Assembly (NCBI RefSeq): GCF_036059255.1 | Contig: NZ_CP107947.1 | Span: 2,914,001 to 2,978,000, forward strand | Direction of reading: 5' to 3' | Length of the DNA: 64,000 nucleotides | From: Micromonospora sp. NBC_00389 | Lineage (GTDB): Bacteria > Actinomycetota > Actinomycetes > Mycobacteriales > Micromonosporaceae | Shown: positions 19,334 to 29,270 of the stretch, piece after piece | Layout: every line of letters starts with the position of its first letter | Numbering within the stretch: position 1 is the first letter of the stretch | Notes under the pieces: model-generated | Database searches by the model: none | Told to the model about the DNA's origin: nothing | Seen by the model: only the letters and a program-made list of their open reading frames with translations | Program-made: the position numbers and the translations under genes

Positions 19334-19377
19334 CCGTACCGGGAGGCGGGACGACGACGTACCGTTGCCCGGTACGG
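19334..19377 (+). promoter_or_regulatory. Inverted repeat in the leuB 5' region
   Basis: CCGTACCGGG at 19334-19343 and CCCGGTACGG at 19368-19377 are perfect complements. A smaller alternative hairpin, GTACCG-N5-CGGTAC, lies inside the span. The pair of mutually exclusive structures ends 13 bases before the AGGAG of leuB. No T-run is present, so any control would be by translation or a protein rather than termination. Confidence 0.35.
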
Positions 19378-19402
19378 GACAGTCGAGCAGAGGAGTGCGG
19401 GC

Positions 19403-20434
19403 GTGGCGCGGATCGCGGTGGTGGCCGGGGACGGCATCGGGCCCGAGGTGGTCGCGCAGGCCCGCAAGGTCCTCGACGCCGTGCTGCCCGGCGTGCAGGC
19501 CACCGAGTACGACCTCGGAGCGGCCCGCTGGCACCGTACCGGAGAGGTGCTGCCCGACTCGGTCCTGGCCGAGCTGGCCGGGCACGACGCGATCCTGCTC
19601 GGCGCGGTCGGTGACCCGACCGTTCCGCCGGGAGTGCTGGAGCGGGGCCTGCTGCTCAAGCTCCGGTTCGCCTTCGACCAGTACGTCAACCTGCGCCCGT
19701 CACGGCTCTGGCCCGGGGTCGCCGGCCCGCTGGGCAACGTGAAGCCGGGCGAGGTCGACCTGGTGGTGGTGCGCGAGGGCACCGAGGGTCTCTACGCCGG
19801 GGCCGGCGGTTCCCTGCATCGGGACACCCCTGCCGAGGTCGCCACCGAGGAGAGCCTGAACACCCGGCACGGCGTGGAGCGGGTGATCCGCGACGCGTTC
19901 GCCCGGGCCGGTCGCCGGGAGCGGCGCAAGGTCACCCTGGTGCACAAGACCAACGTGCTCACCCACGCCGGGTCGCTGTGGGCGCGTACCTTCGACGCGG
20001 TCGCCGCCGAGCACCCGGACATCGCCACCGAGTACCAGCACGTCGACGCGGCCGCGATGTTCCTGGTCACCCAGCCGCAGCGCTATGACGTGGTGGTCAC
20101 CGACAACCTGTTCGGCGACATCCTCACCGACATCGCCGCGGCGGTCACCGGCGGGATCGGGTTGGCCGCCAGCGGCTGCATCAACCCCGCGGGGGCGTAC
20201 CCCTCCATGTTCGAGCCGGTGCACGGCTCGGCGCCGGACATCGCCGGGCAGGGCATTGCCGACCCGGTCGCCGCGGTGCTCTCCGCCGCGCTGCTGCTGG
20301 AGCAGCTCGGGCACGCCGAGGCCGCGACCCGGGTCAACGCGGCGGTTGCCGCCGAGCTTGCCGGCCGGACCTCGGGCGTGACGCTGCGTACCGCCGAGGT
20401 CGGCGACCGGCTCGCCGCGCACGCCGTAGCCTGA
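19403..20434 (+). CDS. leuB: 3-isopropylmalate dehydrogenase
   Basis: 343 aa NAD-dependent oxidative decarboxylase in leucine synthesis; it may also act on 3-methylmalate in the citramalate route. Family landmarks are [12 protein letters not shown] at the N-terminus, [28 protein letters not shown], and the metal/NAD region [23 protein letters not shown]. The short loop around residues 70-85 is typical of actinobacterial LeuB. AGGAG lies eight bases before the GTG at 19403. An in-frame ATG 45 codons upstream exists but would add a non-conserved extension. Confidence 0.93.
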   Translation: MARIAVVAGDGIGPEVVAQARKVLDAVLPGVQATEYDLGAARWHRTGEVLPDSVLAELAGHDAILLGAVGDPTVPPGVLERGLLLKLRFAFDQYVNLRPSRLWPGVAGPLGNVKPGEVDLVVVREGTEGLYAGAGGSLHRDTPAEVATEESLNTRHGVERVIRDAFARAGRRERRKVTLVHKTNVLTHAGSLWARTFDAVAAEHPDIATEYQHVDAAAMFLVTQPQRYDVVVTDNLFGDILTDIAAAVTGGIGLAASGCINPAGAYPSMFEPVHGSAPDIAGQGIADPVAAVLSAALLLEQLGHAEAATRVNAAVAAELAGRTSGVTLRTAEVGDRLAAHAVA

Positions 20435-20606
20435 CTCGCCCCGGGGCCGACCAGCCACCCGCCAGTCGGTCCGACGAGGGGCCATCCGGGGTTCCCTATG
20501 CCCCCGAGCGGCGCTACCCGCTGAACGACCGTTCGGGGTAAGTTTCTGGCACAGCCATGTCGGTGTGCGGTCCCGCATGCCGTTGTCCCGCAGGGAGGTC
20601 AGCGCG

Positions 20607-21704
20607 ATGAGCGGTGGTGACAAGCTCGACTTCGAGATCCGTCCGAATCCCGCGCCGGTATCCGCCGCCGACCGGGCCGCCCTGCTGGTCAATCCCGGGT
20701 TCGGCCGGGTCTTCACCGACCACATGGTCACCGTCCGGTACGCCGACGGCAAGGGCTGGTACGACGCCCGGGTGGAGGCGCGCGCGCCGATCCCGATGGA
20801 CCCGGCCAGCGCGGTGCTGCACTACGCGCAGGAGATCTTCGAGGGGTTGAAGGCGTACCGGACCGCCGTCGGTGGCGTGACGATGTTCCGGCCGGACGCC
20901 AACGCCGCCCGGTTCGCCACCTCGGCGCAGCGGATGGCGATGCCGGCGCTACCGCCCGAGGTCTTCGTCGACTCGCTGCACAAGCTCATCGAAGTCGACC
21001 GGGACTGGATCCCGACCGGCGAGGACGGCAGCCTCTACCTGCGGCCGTTCATGTATGCCAGCGAGGTCTTCCTCGGCGTCCGCCCGGCCAACGAGTACCT
21101 CTACCTGGTGATCGCCTCGCCGGTCGGCGCGTATTTCACCGGCGGGGTCAAGCCGGTCACCGTCTGGGTCTCGCCGGACTACACCCGGGCCGCGCCCGGC
21201 GGCACCGGCGCGGCCAAGTGCGGCGGCAACTACGCCGCGTCACTCGCGGCCCAGGCGGAGGCCATCGAGGCCGGCTGCGACCAGGTGGTCTTCCTGGACG
21301 CGGTGGAGCGCCGGTTCGTCGACGAGCTGGGCGGCATGAACGTCTTCTTCGTCTACGACGACGACACCGTGGTCACCCCGCCGCTGACCGGCACGATCCT
21401 GCCGGGTATCACCCGGGACGCGATCATCACGCTGGCCGGCGCGGCCGGGCACCGGGTCGAGGAGCGGCCGGTCACGTTCGCCGACTGGCAGGCCGACGCG
21501 GCCAGCGGCCGGCTCCGCGAGGTCTTCGCCTGCGGCACCGCCGCGGTGATCACCCCGATCGGCGGGGTCCGCTTCCCGGACGGCGAGTTCCTGATCGGCG
21601 GCGGTGAGCCCGGCCGGGTCACCATGGCGCTGCGCCAGCAGCTGGTCGACATCCAGCGGGGCAAGGCTGCCGACCCGCAGGGCTGGGTGCACCGGGTCCT
21701 CTGA
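20607..21704 (+). CDS. ilvE: Branched-chain amino acid aminotransferase
   Basis: 365 aa fold-type IV PLP enzyme, the last step of leucine, isoleucine and valine synthesis. The N-terminal [10 protein letters not shown] and [16 protein letters not shown] are typical of the long actinobacterial IlvE. The PLP lysine is in [12 protein letters not shown] near residue 205, and the cofactor phosphate loop is near [21 protein letters not shown] precedes the ATG at 20607. It follows leuB by 172 bases, possibly in one transcript, and ends at a long perfect hairpin. Confidence 0.95.
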   Translation: MSGGDKLDFEIRPNPAPVSAADRAALLVNPGFGRVFTDHMVTVRYADGKGWYDARVEARAPIPMDPASAVLHYAQEIFEGLKAYRTAVGGVTMFRPDANAARFATSAQRMAMPALPPEVFVDSLHKLIEVDRDWIPTGEDGSLYLRPFMYASEVFLGVRPANEYLYLVIASPVGAYFTGGVKPVTVWVSPDYTRAAPGGTGAAKCGGNYAASLAAQAEAIEAGCDQVVFLDAVERRFVDELGGMNVFFVYDDDTVVTPPLTGTILPGITRDAIITLAGAAGHRVEERPVTFADWQADAASGRLREVFACGTAAVITPIGGVRFPDGEFLIGGGEPGRVTMALRQQLVDIQRGKAADPQGWVHRVL

Positions 21705-21771
21705 CGCCCGCACGCGCCCACGGGTCCGGCTGGACGGGTGGGCGCGGCCGGGTCGACACGGTCGGTTCGGA

Positions 21772-21815
21772 GGGCGATACCGCACGGGCATCACCATGAC
21801 CGTGCGGTATCGCCC
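21772..21815. terminator. Bidirectional terminator hairpin after ilvE
   Basis: GGGCGATACCGCACGG pairs with CCGTGCGGTATCGCCC without mismatch (16 bp, 12-base loop), between the convergent ilvE and phosphatase genes. Its perfect symmetry suggests termination in both directions. Confidence 0.75.
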
Positions 21816-21830
21816 CCGACGACCGGCGGG

Positions 21831-22571
21831 CTAGTCGAGCAGGTGGTCGCGGAGGGCGGCGAGCTGCGCCTCGGTGACCCCGGCGTGGCGCAGGTACCCC
21901 TCGACCGAGCCGTGCCCCGCGCGCAGCTCGGCCAGGAAGATCTCCATCGCCTCGGCGGGCGAGGCCAGGAACGGTGCCGGCACGTCCACCCTGCCGCTGG
22001 TGGTGGCAGCCAGCCAGGCGCTGTACCGGGCCGACGCCTCCGCGCTCAGCGCGTAGTCCGAGACGATGTCGGCGTCGTCGACGCCCAGTACGGCAAGGGT
22101 CAGCGCGCAGACGATGCCGGTGCGGTCCTTGCCCGCCACGCAGTGCACCACCACCGGGGCGTTGGCGGAGTCCGCGATCAGCCCCACCGCCTCGGCCAGG
22201 CCGGCGGTGCCGGTCTGCGCCAGGTCGGCGTACCGGTCCGCGAGGTAGCGGGCCAGGCTGGCACCCTCCTCGTGCGGCTGTCCGGCCCAGTCCGCGTGCT
22301 CCGGGTGGATGTGCCGGTAGGTCAGCCCCGGGTACGCCGGCACCCGGCCGTCCCGGTCCACCTCCTGGGGGCGGCGGAGGTCGATGACGGTGCGGATGCC
22401 GATCGCGGCAAACGCGTCCTGGTCCTGCTCGTCGAGGCGGTGCAGCGAGTCGGAGCGGTAGAGCCGGCCCCGGCGCACGGTCCGGTCGTCGTGGCCGGCG
22501 TAGCCACCGACGTCGCGGAAGTTGAAGGTCGCGGGCAGCGAGATGTGTCGGTTGTCGTCGATGGCGTCCAC
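21831..22571 (-). CDS. Tyrosine-protein phosphatase, DSP/SIW14-like (PF13350 type)
   Basis: 246 aa cysteine phosphatase. The P-loop HCVAGKDRTG carries the nucleophilic cysteine and the arginine of CX5R near residue 130. The N-terminal NFRDVGGY and RRGRLYRSDSLHRL motifs mark the bacterial Y_phosphatase3 family, whose members act on phosphotyrosine proteins or phosphoinositides. The GTG at 22571 is the only usable start downstream of the neighbouring gene and has no clear ribosome site. Substrate unknown. Confidence 0.85.
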   Translation of the reverse strand: MDAIDDNRHISLPATFNFRDVGGYAGHDDRTVRRGRLYRSDSLHRLDEQDQDAFAAIGIRTVIDLRRPQEVDRDGRVPAYPGLTYRHIHPEHADWAGQPHEEGASLARYLADRYADLAQTGTAGLAEAVGLIADSANAPVVVHCVAGKDRTGIVCALTLAVLGVDDADIVSDYALSAEASARYSAWLAATTSGRVDVPAPFLASPAEAMEIFLAELRAGHGSVEGYLRHAGVTEAQLAALRDHLLD

Positions 22572-22583
22572 GCTGACACGGTA

Positions 22584-22614
22584 ACGGCCGGTGGGGCAGT
22601 GCCCCACCGGCCGT
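22584..22614 (-). terminator. Hairpin after the PRC-barrel gene
   Basis: ACGGCCGGTGGGGC, loop AGT, GCCCCACCGGCCGT: a perfect 14-bp stem between the PRC-barrel gene and the phosphatase gene. It probably ends the PRC transcript. Confidence 0.65.
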
Positions 22615-22627
22615 CGGGTCCGTTCAG

Positions 22628-23086
22628 CTACCGTGCGGTGCCGGGCGGGAGTGCGCCGTACGTCTCGTCGTAGTAGCCGCCCAGCCGATCCCGGTAGCTC
22701 GGGTCGCTGTGGCTGGTCTCGTCGTACTCCGGGGCGGCCTTGATCTGGTCGCGGGTCCGGTCGACGGAGACGGTGCGCTGGTCGTGGTCGACCTGGTTGA
22801 CCGTGCCGGCCGGCAGCATGACCTTCTTGCCGAAGATCCACGGGCCGGTGTCCACCACCAGGTAGCTGCCGTCCACCTCGTGGCTGGCGCTGTCGATCTT
22901 GCCGATCCCGCCGTCGATGGCCTCGACCTTGTAGTCGACCAGGTCGGCGTCGGCCACCCCGGCCTGATCCCGGTAGCGCCAGGGGTCGAAGGTGCCGGCC
23001 GGCGCGCCGCCGGGCACAGCGCCCTGGTCGCCGCCGCGCAGCGGGTCCGGCCCGGCGTGGGTGGCGTGCGGATCGATCCTGTCCAT
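22628..23086 (-). CDS. PRC-barrel domain protein
   Basis: 152 aa. After a Gly/Pro-rich N-terminus, residues about 35-100 form a PRC-barrel-like fold (DLVDYKVEAIDGGIGKIDSA, GPWIFGKKVMLPAGTVNQVD), and the tail is rich in Tyr and Asp. Such stand-alone PRC proteins are common in actinomycetes and often stress-induced, with unknown function. The ATG at 23086 is preferred because AGGAG lies eight bases upstream; the GTG three codons earlier touches that site. A strong hairpin follows. Confidence 0.75.
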   Translation of the reverse strand: MDRIDPHATHAGPDPLRGGDQGAVPGGAPAGTFDPWRYRDQAGVADADLVDYKVEAIDGGIGKIDSASHEVDGSYLVVDTGPWIFGKKVMLPAGTVNQVDHDQRTVSVDRTRDQIKAAPEYDETSHSDPSYRDRLGGYYDETYGALPPGTAR

Positions 23087-23287
23087 GCCGTTCACTCCTG
23101 ACTGTCGCCGATCGTCTCGGCGTCGGTGGGTGCGTCCCCGCAGGAGCTACCCGGCCGCCGGGGTCCGGAAACGGCGAGGGGTCGACACCGCAGGTGCGGC
23201 GTCGGGCCGTCGGGGCGTACCGACTCTGCGTCGGCGTCCCGCCATGTGGGTTATTCCTCCCAAATACAGGAGCGGGGTGGCACAGTA

Positions 23288-23326
23288 GTGATCGTGACCA
23301 GCACCGCCCTGATTATTGCGACCTAG
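23288..23326 (+). CDS. cimA leader peptide rich in Ile, Val and Leu codons
   Basis: A 12-codon ORF reading MIVTSTALIIAT and ending CTG ATT ATT GCG ACC TAG. The paired ATT isoleucine codons are rare in this DNA. It is followed directly by a GC hairpin and a U-tract terminator before cimA. An alternative GTG at 23294 would give MTSTALIIAT and lies seven bases after CACAGT, fitting a leaderless message; GTG 23288 has GGGG upstream. Either reading keeps the tandem isoleucine codons, as expected for control of the citramalate route to isoleucine. Confidence 0.65.
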   Translation: MIVTSTALIIAT

Positions 23327-23327
23327 C

Positions 23328-23356
23328 GCGCCGGCCCTCCCCTCCGCCGAGCGCGC
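23328..23356 (+). promoter_or_regulatory. Attenuator hairpin 1 upstream of cimA
   Basis: GCGCGCCGG at 23328-23336 and the GCGCGC at 23351-23356 can pair, with the 5' arm beginning two bases after the leader stop. A ribosome waiting at the ATT-ATT codons would cover this arm. It is the analogue of the first hairpin before ilvB. Confidence 0.4.
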
Positions 23357-23386
23357 AGACCTCCCGCACCCGCGGGAGGTCTTTTT
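23357..23386 (+). terminator. Intrinsic terminator in the cimA leader (attenuator)
   Basis: AGACCTCCCGC, loop ACCC, GCGGGAGGTCT followed by TTTT: an 11-bp perfect stem with a U-tract. It ends 22 bases before the cimA ATG and after the leader peptide, so it must be conditional for cimA to be made. Confidence 0.8.
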
Positions 23387-23408
23387 GTTGCTCCCAGAAA
23401 GGATCCTG

Positions 23409-24992
23409 ATGACGTTCCAGGTCTTCGACACGACGTTGCGCGACGGCGCCCAGCGCGAAGGGCTCACCTATTCGGTGGTCGACAAGCTGGCGGTGGCCCG
23501 GTTGCTCGACGAGTTCGGCGTCGGCTTCATCGAGGGCGGCTGGCCGGGCGCGGTGCCCAAGGACACCGAGTTCTTCCGGCGGGCGCGCAGCGAACTCAAC
23601 CTGCGGCACGCCGTGCTGGTCGCGTTCGGCGCCACCCGCAAGGCCGGCGTCGCGGTCACCGACGACCCCCAGGTACGCGGCCTGCTGGACGCGCAGACCC
23701 CGGCGGTGGCGCTGGTCGCCAAGGCCGACATCCGGCACGTCGAGCGCGCGTTGCGCACCACCGGCGCGGAGAACCTGGCGATGATCCACGACACGGTCAC
23801 CCACCTCGTGGGCGAGGGCCGCAGGGTCTTCGTCGACGGCGAACACTTCTTCGACGGCTACCGCCACGACCCGGCGTACGGCGCGGCCGTGGTGCAGACC
23901 GCGCTGGCCGCCGGCGCCGAGCGGATGGTGCTCTGCGACACCAACGGCGGCATGCTGCCTTCGCAGGTGACCGCCGCGATCGTCGACCTGACCCAACGGC
24001 TCGGGGTCGACGCCGGGCTGCTCGGCATGCACGCGCAGAACGACACCGCCTGCGCGGTCGCCAACACGATCGCCGCCGTGGAGGCGGGCGTCCGCCACGT
24101 CCAGGGCACCGCCAACGGGTACGGCGAACGCCCCGGTAACGCCGACCTCTTCGCGGTGGTCGCCAACCTCCAACTCAAGCTGGGCATGCCGGTCCTACCG
24201 GAGGGCTGCCTGGAACAGATGGTGCGGGTCTCGCACGCCATCGCCGAGATCGCCAACATCGCCCCCGACACCCACCAGGCGTACGCCGGGGCCGCCGCTT
24301 TCGCTCACAAGGCGGGGCTGCACGCGAGCGCGATCAAGGTCGACCCGTTGCTCTACAACCACGTGGACCCGTCGGTGGTGGGCAACGACATGCGGATCCT
24401 GGTGACCGAGATGGCCGGCCGGGCCAGCGTCGAGCTCAAGAGCCGTGAGCTGGGCCTGGATCTGGCCGGCCGTCCGGAGGCCCTGACCCGGGTCACCAAC
24501 CGGGTCAAGGAGTTGGAGGCGGGCGGCTGGTCCTTCGAGGCCGCGGACGCCTCCTTCGAGCTGCTGGTCCGCTCCGAGCTGCCGGAGGGCCGGCCGGCCC
24601 GGCCGTTCACCCTGGAGTCGTACCGGGTGCTGGTCGAGCACCGCGAGGACGGCGCGGTCGTCTCCGAGGCGACCGTCAAGATCCGGGTACGCGGCGAGCG
24701 GGTGATCGCGACCGCCGAGGGCAACGGCCCGGTCAACGCCCTGGACGAGGCGTTGCGAGTGGGGCTGACGCGGCACTACCCGCAACTGCGCGACTTCGAG
24801 CTGGCCGACTACAAGGTGCGCATCCTGGAAGGCAGTCACGGCACCGGCGCGGTCACCCGGGTGCTGCTGGAGACCGCCGACGGCAACGGCCGGGACTGGA
24901 CCACCGTGGGCGTGCACCACAACGTGGTCGAGGCCAGCTGGCACGCCCTCGTGGACGCCCTCACCTACGGCCTGGCCCCCACCACCGTCTGA
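23409..24992 (+). CDS. cimA: Citramalate synthase
   Basis: 527 aa enzyme of the LeuA/homocitrate synthase superfamily, condensing pyruvate with acetyl-CoA to citramalate, an entry to 2-oxobutyrate and isoleucine that bypasses threonine. The HMGL-like barrel begins FDTTLRDGAQREG, with MHAQNDTACAVANT as metal-binding histidine region and GTANGYGERPGNADL. The C-terminal LeuA-dimer regulatory domain spans about 390-520. EGGWPGAVPKD near residue 45 is typical of the CimA branch rather than LeuA. AGAAAGGA precedes the ATG. The isoleucine-codon leader supports the CimA call. Confidence 0.9.
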   Translation: MTFQVFDTTLRDGAQREGLTYSVVDKLAVARLLDEFGVGFIEGGWPGAVPKDTEFFRRARSELNLRHAVLVAFGATRKAGVAVTDDPQVRGLLDAQTPAVALVAKADIRHVERALRTTGAENLAMIHDTVTHLVGEGRRVFVDGEHFFDGYRHDPAYGAAVVQTALAAGAERMVLCDTNGGMLPSQVTAAIVDLTQRLGVDAGLLGMHAQNDTACAVANTIAAVEAGVRHVQGTANGYGERPGNADLFAVVANLQLKLGMPVLPEGCLEQMVRVSHAIAEIANIAPDTHQAYAGAAAFAHKAGLHASAIKVDPLLYNHVDPSVVGNDMRILVTEMAGRASVELKSRELGLDLAGRPEALTRVTNRVKELEAGGWSFEAADASFELLVRSELPEGRPARPFTLESYRVLVEHREDGAVVSEATVKIRVRGERVIATAEGNGPVNALDEALRVGLTRHYPQLRDFELADYKVRILEGSHGTGAVTRVLLETADGNGRDWTTVGVHHNVVEASWHALVDALTYGLAPTTV

Positions 24993-25024
24993 CCCACGCC
25001 GGCCCCCGGATCGCGGGCGGGCGG

Positions 25025-26020
25025 TCAGGGGGTGGGGAGGGTGAGGGTGGCCAGCACGGGTCGGTGGTCGGTGGCGGGGAGGGTGAGCACCGTGACGGAG
25101 CGGACCGCGATACGGCGATCCACCAGCACGTGGTCGATGGTGACCGGCGGGATGAGGTCGCCGTCGTACGGGCCCCAGGTGCCGGTCAGCCCCTCCCCGG
25201 AGGCGTCCGCGGCGTCGACGTAGCCGGTGCGCAGCAGGGCTCGCAGCGGGCTGTGGTCGAGGGTGGCGTTGAAGTCCCCGGCAAGGATCCGCAGGCCACC
25301 GTCCGGGGTGGCCGGTGGCTGCGCGGCCAGGTCGGTACGCCAGGCGTCGACCTGGTCCAGCGCGTACGGCGCCGAGGGGTGGGCCGACTCGACGCGGACC
25401 GGGGGCGCGCCGGGCACGACCAGCGTGCCGTACGCCTGACTGAAGCCCCACCCTTCGAGGTTGTGCCGGATGCCGGCGTCGGTGATCGGCCACCGCGAGT
25501 AGAGCCCGGACCCGGGTGTGCCGATCTGCGGGTTGAGCTGGCGGTGGGGCAGCAGTTGGTCGAGGCCGAGTCGGTCCAGGGCGACCTGCGCGTCCGGGGT
25601 GAACTCCTGCACGGTGAGCACGTCCACCCGATGCTGCCGGACCAGTTCGACCAGCGTCCGCGGGTCGGCGGAGCCGGCGAGCAGGTTGGCGGTGAGCAGC
25701 CGCACGGTCGGCCCGCCCGCCGCCGGCTGCGGGGCGGCCAGTGCCCGGGGTGCGACCACGCCGAGCAGCGCCACCGCGGTCAGCGCCGCGATCGCCGCCG
25801 GCCACCAGCGCCGCAGCGCGAGGGTGAGGGCCAGGGCCAGCACACTCCAGCCCGCGACGTACGGGGTGAAGGCGAGCGCCTGCACCAGCGGCCCCCGGTC
25901 CAGGCCGGCCAGCCGGATGGCGGCCCAGGCGGTCGTCGGGACGACCGCCAACCAGCAGAGCACCGTGCCGAGCCGGTCGGCGCGGCGTCGGGTCGGACCG
26001 GGAGGAGCGTCGACGATCAC
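25025..26020 (-). CDS. Membrane-anchored endonuclease/exonuclease/phosphatase family protein
   Basis: 331 aa. Three hydrophobic segments within residues 18-95 are followed by an EEP domain with LTANLLAGS, TVQEFTPD (catalytic Glu), AGDFNATLDHSP and the final TDHRPVLATL with the catalytic histidine. The catalytic domain should face outside the cell. Members include DNases, sphingomyelinases and inositol phosphatases, so the substrate is open. The GTG at 26020 is the first start before the hydrophobic region. It converges on cimA. A second EEP protein of similar design lies at 43988. Confidence 0.82.
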   Translation of the reverse strand: MIVDAPPGPTRRRADRLGTVLCWLAVVPTTAWAAIRLAGLDRGPLVQALAFTPYVAGWSVLALALTLALRRWWPAAIAALTAVALLGVVAPRALAAPQPAAGGPTVRLLTANLLAGSADPRTLVELVRQHRVDVLTVQEFTPDAQVALDRLGLDQLLPHRQLNPQIGTPGSGLYSRWPITDAGIRHNLEGWGFSQAYGTLVVPGAPPVRVESAHPSAPYALDQVDAWRTDLAAQPPATPDGGLRILAGDFNATLDHSPLRALLRTGYVDAADASGEGLTGTWGPYDGDLIPPVTIDHVLVDRRIAVRSVTVLTLPATDHRPVLATLTLPTP

Positions 26021-26357
26021 GGCGGTCAGCCTAGCGGAACTCGTCGCGCCATTTCGTGAACGGTTATCCGCTCACATTTCACAATTATCTGACGGCTGGC
26101 CGACAGCGGCATAAGGCCAGGTCAACTATTGACGCTCGGCTTTTTACGATGCTACGTTCCACCTGGCCTAAACGACGCAACTCTGAGTAGTAAGCCCAGC
26201 TCAGGCCGGATCTCGATCGTTGAGAAATCAACCTCACCAGGTGCGCGTGAGAGACCTTTTTCCGGTCCTATTGTCGTCGTCCACCTATTTATAGGCAGTC
26301 ATCCGTCCCGCCCCGCGGGTCGGCCGAATCCGCACGGTCACACAAGGGGGACCTGTC
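26021..26357 (+). promoter_or_regulatory. 337-bp AT-richer gene-free stretch with a promoter
   Basis: Separates the divergent EEP gene and the small secreted protein gene. TTGACG at 26129-26134 and TACGTT at 26153-26158, 18 bases apart, make a plausible promoter for the secreted protein and leave a 5' untranslated region of roughly 190 bases. A short palindrome CCTATTTATAGG lies near 26284-26295. Base composition is visibly lower in GC than its surroundings. No ORF is convincing. Confidence 0.5.
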
Positions 26358-26861
26358 ATGAAAACATCTTTCCGACGCAAGGCGGCAGCGATTACGTTCG
26401 CCGTTCTGGCGCTCAGCCTGGCCGGTGGGGGCATCGCCGTCGCACAGCCGTCGGCGAAGGCGCCGCAGGAGGCCGTCCAGCCGGCTGCGCGCGGCACGAA
26501 CGCCCAGCCGCCGGTGACGGCGGAATCCGCCCGCAAGGCCCGCGCCGCGCTGAAGGCCAACTCGACGCTCATCGCGACCACCAGCATCGTCGTCGTCAAC
26601 GCCAACGGCACCAAGGTGCGCGGCGTCGGCACCGTGATCAAGTACGGCCCCGGCCAGTACGAGGTCCAGGTCGGTTACACCGTCACCGCTGGTGTCTTCG
26701 TGGCCACCCTCGGCCGCGGTGACGCCTGCTGCGTCCCGGCGGGCGGCGAGATCTCGGTCGCACCGCGGCTGAGCACACCGAACGCGGTCTTCATCCAGAC
26801 CCGCAACTCGGCCGGTACCCCGGTCGACCTGGGCTTCCACCTGGTCATCCACACCGCCTGA
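26358..26861 (+). CDS. Small secreted protein of unknown function
   Basis: 167 aa with a classic signal peptide (KTSFRRKAAA, hydrophobic core to about residue 28, likely cleavage after AVA). The mature part has an Ala/Gln-rich stretch to about residue 60, then a beta-rich domain of about 100 residues (STLIATTSIVVVNANGTKV, YEVQVGYTVTAGVFVATLG) with adjacent cysteines in DACCVP. No enzyme motif is seen. AAGGGGG precedes the ATG at 26358. It stands alone with its own promoter and a strong terminator hairpin. Function unknown. Confidence 0.75.
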   Translation: MKTSFRRKAAAITFAVLALSLAGGGIAVAQPSAKAPQEAVQPAARGTNAQPPVTAESARKARAALKANSTLIATTSIVVVNANGTKVRGVGTVIKYGPGQYEVQVGYTVTAGVFVATLGRGDACCVPAGGEISVAPRLSTPNAVFIQTRNSAGTPVDLGFHLVIHTA

Positions 26862-26867
26862 CGGCAC

Positions 26868-26897
26868 GGGTGCCGGCCCCACGCGGGGCCGGCACCC
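26868..26897 (+). terminator. Terminator hairpin after the secreted protein gene
   Basis: GGGTGCCGGCCCC, loop ACGC, GGGGCCGGCACCC: a perfect 13-bp stem starting six bases after the stop codon. Confidence 0.75.
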
Positions 26898-27180
26898 GGT
26901 TCGTCCTGCAGCCGCCGGTTCATGGCGATGGTCAACTCCAGATCACCGACATCGGGGCATCCCCGCACCGGGACACCGCCATATCGCCGACACCGAGTCG
27001 ATCAACAGCGACCGCCACCGGTCGGGGCGGACGGCGTCCGGTCTGGGGCAGGTCGCGTGGCTCATGCCATCCCGGGATGTTGTCCCCCGACCGGGCAGTT
27101 CATCCCGACCCCGCCCACCTCGGAGGCTTCGGCGCCGATAATCCGACGTTTGCCGGGCTGCCGCCCGGGAAGCAAGCACC
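26898..27180 (+). other. Gene-free spacer before the MoxR operon
   Basis: Together with the hairpin this makes a 319-bp non-coding interval. No convincing ORF is seen on either strand. A TAATCC element at about 27138 could be a -10 region for the operon, but no matching -35 is evident. GGGAAG lies eight bases before the first start codon. Confidence 0.4.
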
Positions 27181-28226
<1,046 letters not shown>

Positions 28227-28230
<4 letters not shown>

Positions 28231-29270
28231 GGCGCGCGAGCACCACGCCGGTCGCTGTGCCGGCGGACCCCGGTCTGGCCGAACTGGCTCCGGACCAGCG
28301 GCTGCGCCGCTTGGAGCTGACCGTCACCCGCCGGCTGAATGGCCTGCTGCACGGCCAGTACCGCGGCCTGCTGCCCGGGCCGGGCAGCGAACCCGCCGGC
28401 AGTCGGGAGTACCGGCCGGGCGAGGACGAGGTCCGCCGGATGGACTGGGCGGTGACGGCCCGAACCGCCGTGCCGCACGTCCGGCAGGTCGACGCCGACC
28501 GTGAACTGACCACCTGGCTGTTGGTCGACGCCAGCGCGAGCATGGAGTTCGGCACCGCCGACCTGGACAAACGGGAGTTGGCGGTCGCCGCGGTCGCTGC
28601 GATCGGCTTCCTGACCGCCGGTGTCGGCAACCGGCTCGGTGCTCAGGTGCTGCGCGCCGACGGGGTACGCCGCTTTCCGGCCCGCACTGGGCGTACCCAT
28701 CTGCTCGGTCTGCTCCGCGCGCTACTGGCCGCCCCGCGCGCCACCGGGCCCGACGACCGGCCCGGGCGGATGCCGTCGGTGGGGGTGTCGGTGCCGGTCG
28801 GGCCGCCGGAGCTGACCGACGGGCTCGCCGCGCTGCACCGGGTCGCCAACCGGCGCGGTCTGGTCGTGGTGGTCTCCGACTTCCTCGACGGCCTGCCCGA
28901 CGACCCCGGTGAGCCGCCGCCCTGGGAGCGGACCCTGCGCCGGCTGGCCGCCCGGCACCAGGTGCTGGCGATCGAGGTGACCGACCCGCGTGAGCTGGAG
29001 CTGCCGGACGTCGGCCTGATCACCCTGGTCGACCCGGAGACCGGCCGCCGCCGGGAGGTGTGCACATCGGACCGTCGGCTGCGGGAGCGGTACGCCGAGG
29101 CCGCAGCCGCCCAGCGTGACCAGGTCCACCAGGCGCTGCGCCGCAGTGCGGCCACCCACCTGGCGCTGCGCACCGACCGGGACTGGAGTGCGGACATCGT
29201 CCGGCACGTGCACGCCCAGCGCCGGCTGGCCGCCGCGCCGGCCGGTGTCGCCCGGGGAGGTGCCGCGTGA
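28227..29270 (+). CDS. DUF58 domain protein
   Basis: 347 aa with the DUF58 signature SREYRPGEDEVRRMDW at about residue 70, which precedes a vWA-like fold whose metal site appears as LLVDASASMEFG. DUF58 proteins are the usual second gene of MoxR operons, and their biochemical role is not established. No membrane span is predicted here. The ATG overlaps the MoxR stop, and its own stop overlaps the VWA gene start (GTGA). Confidence 0.88.
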
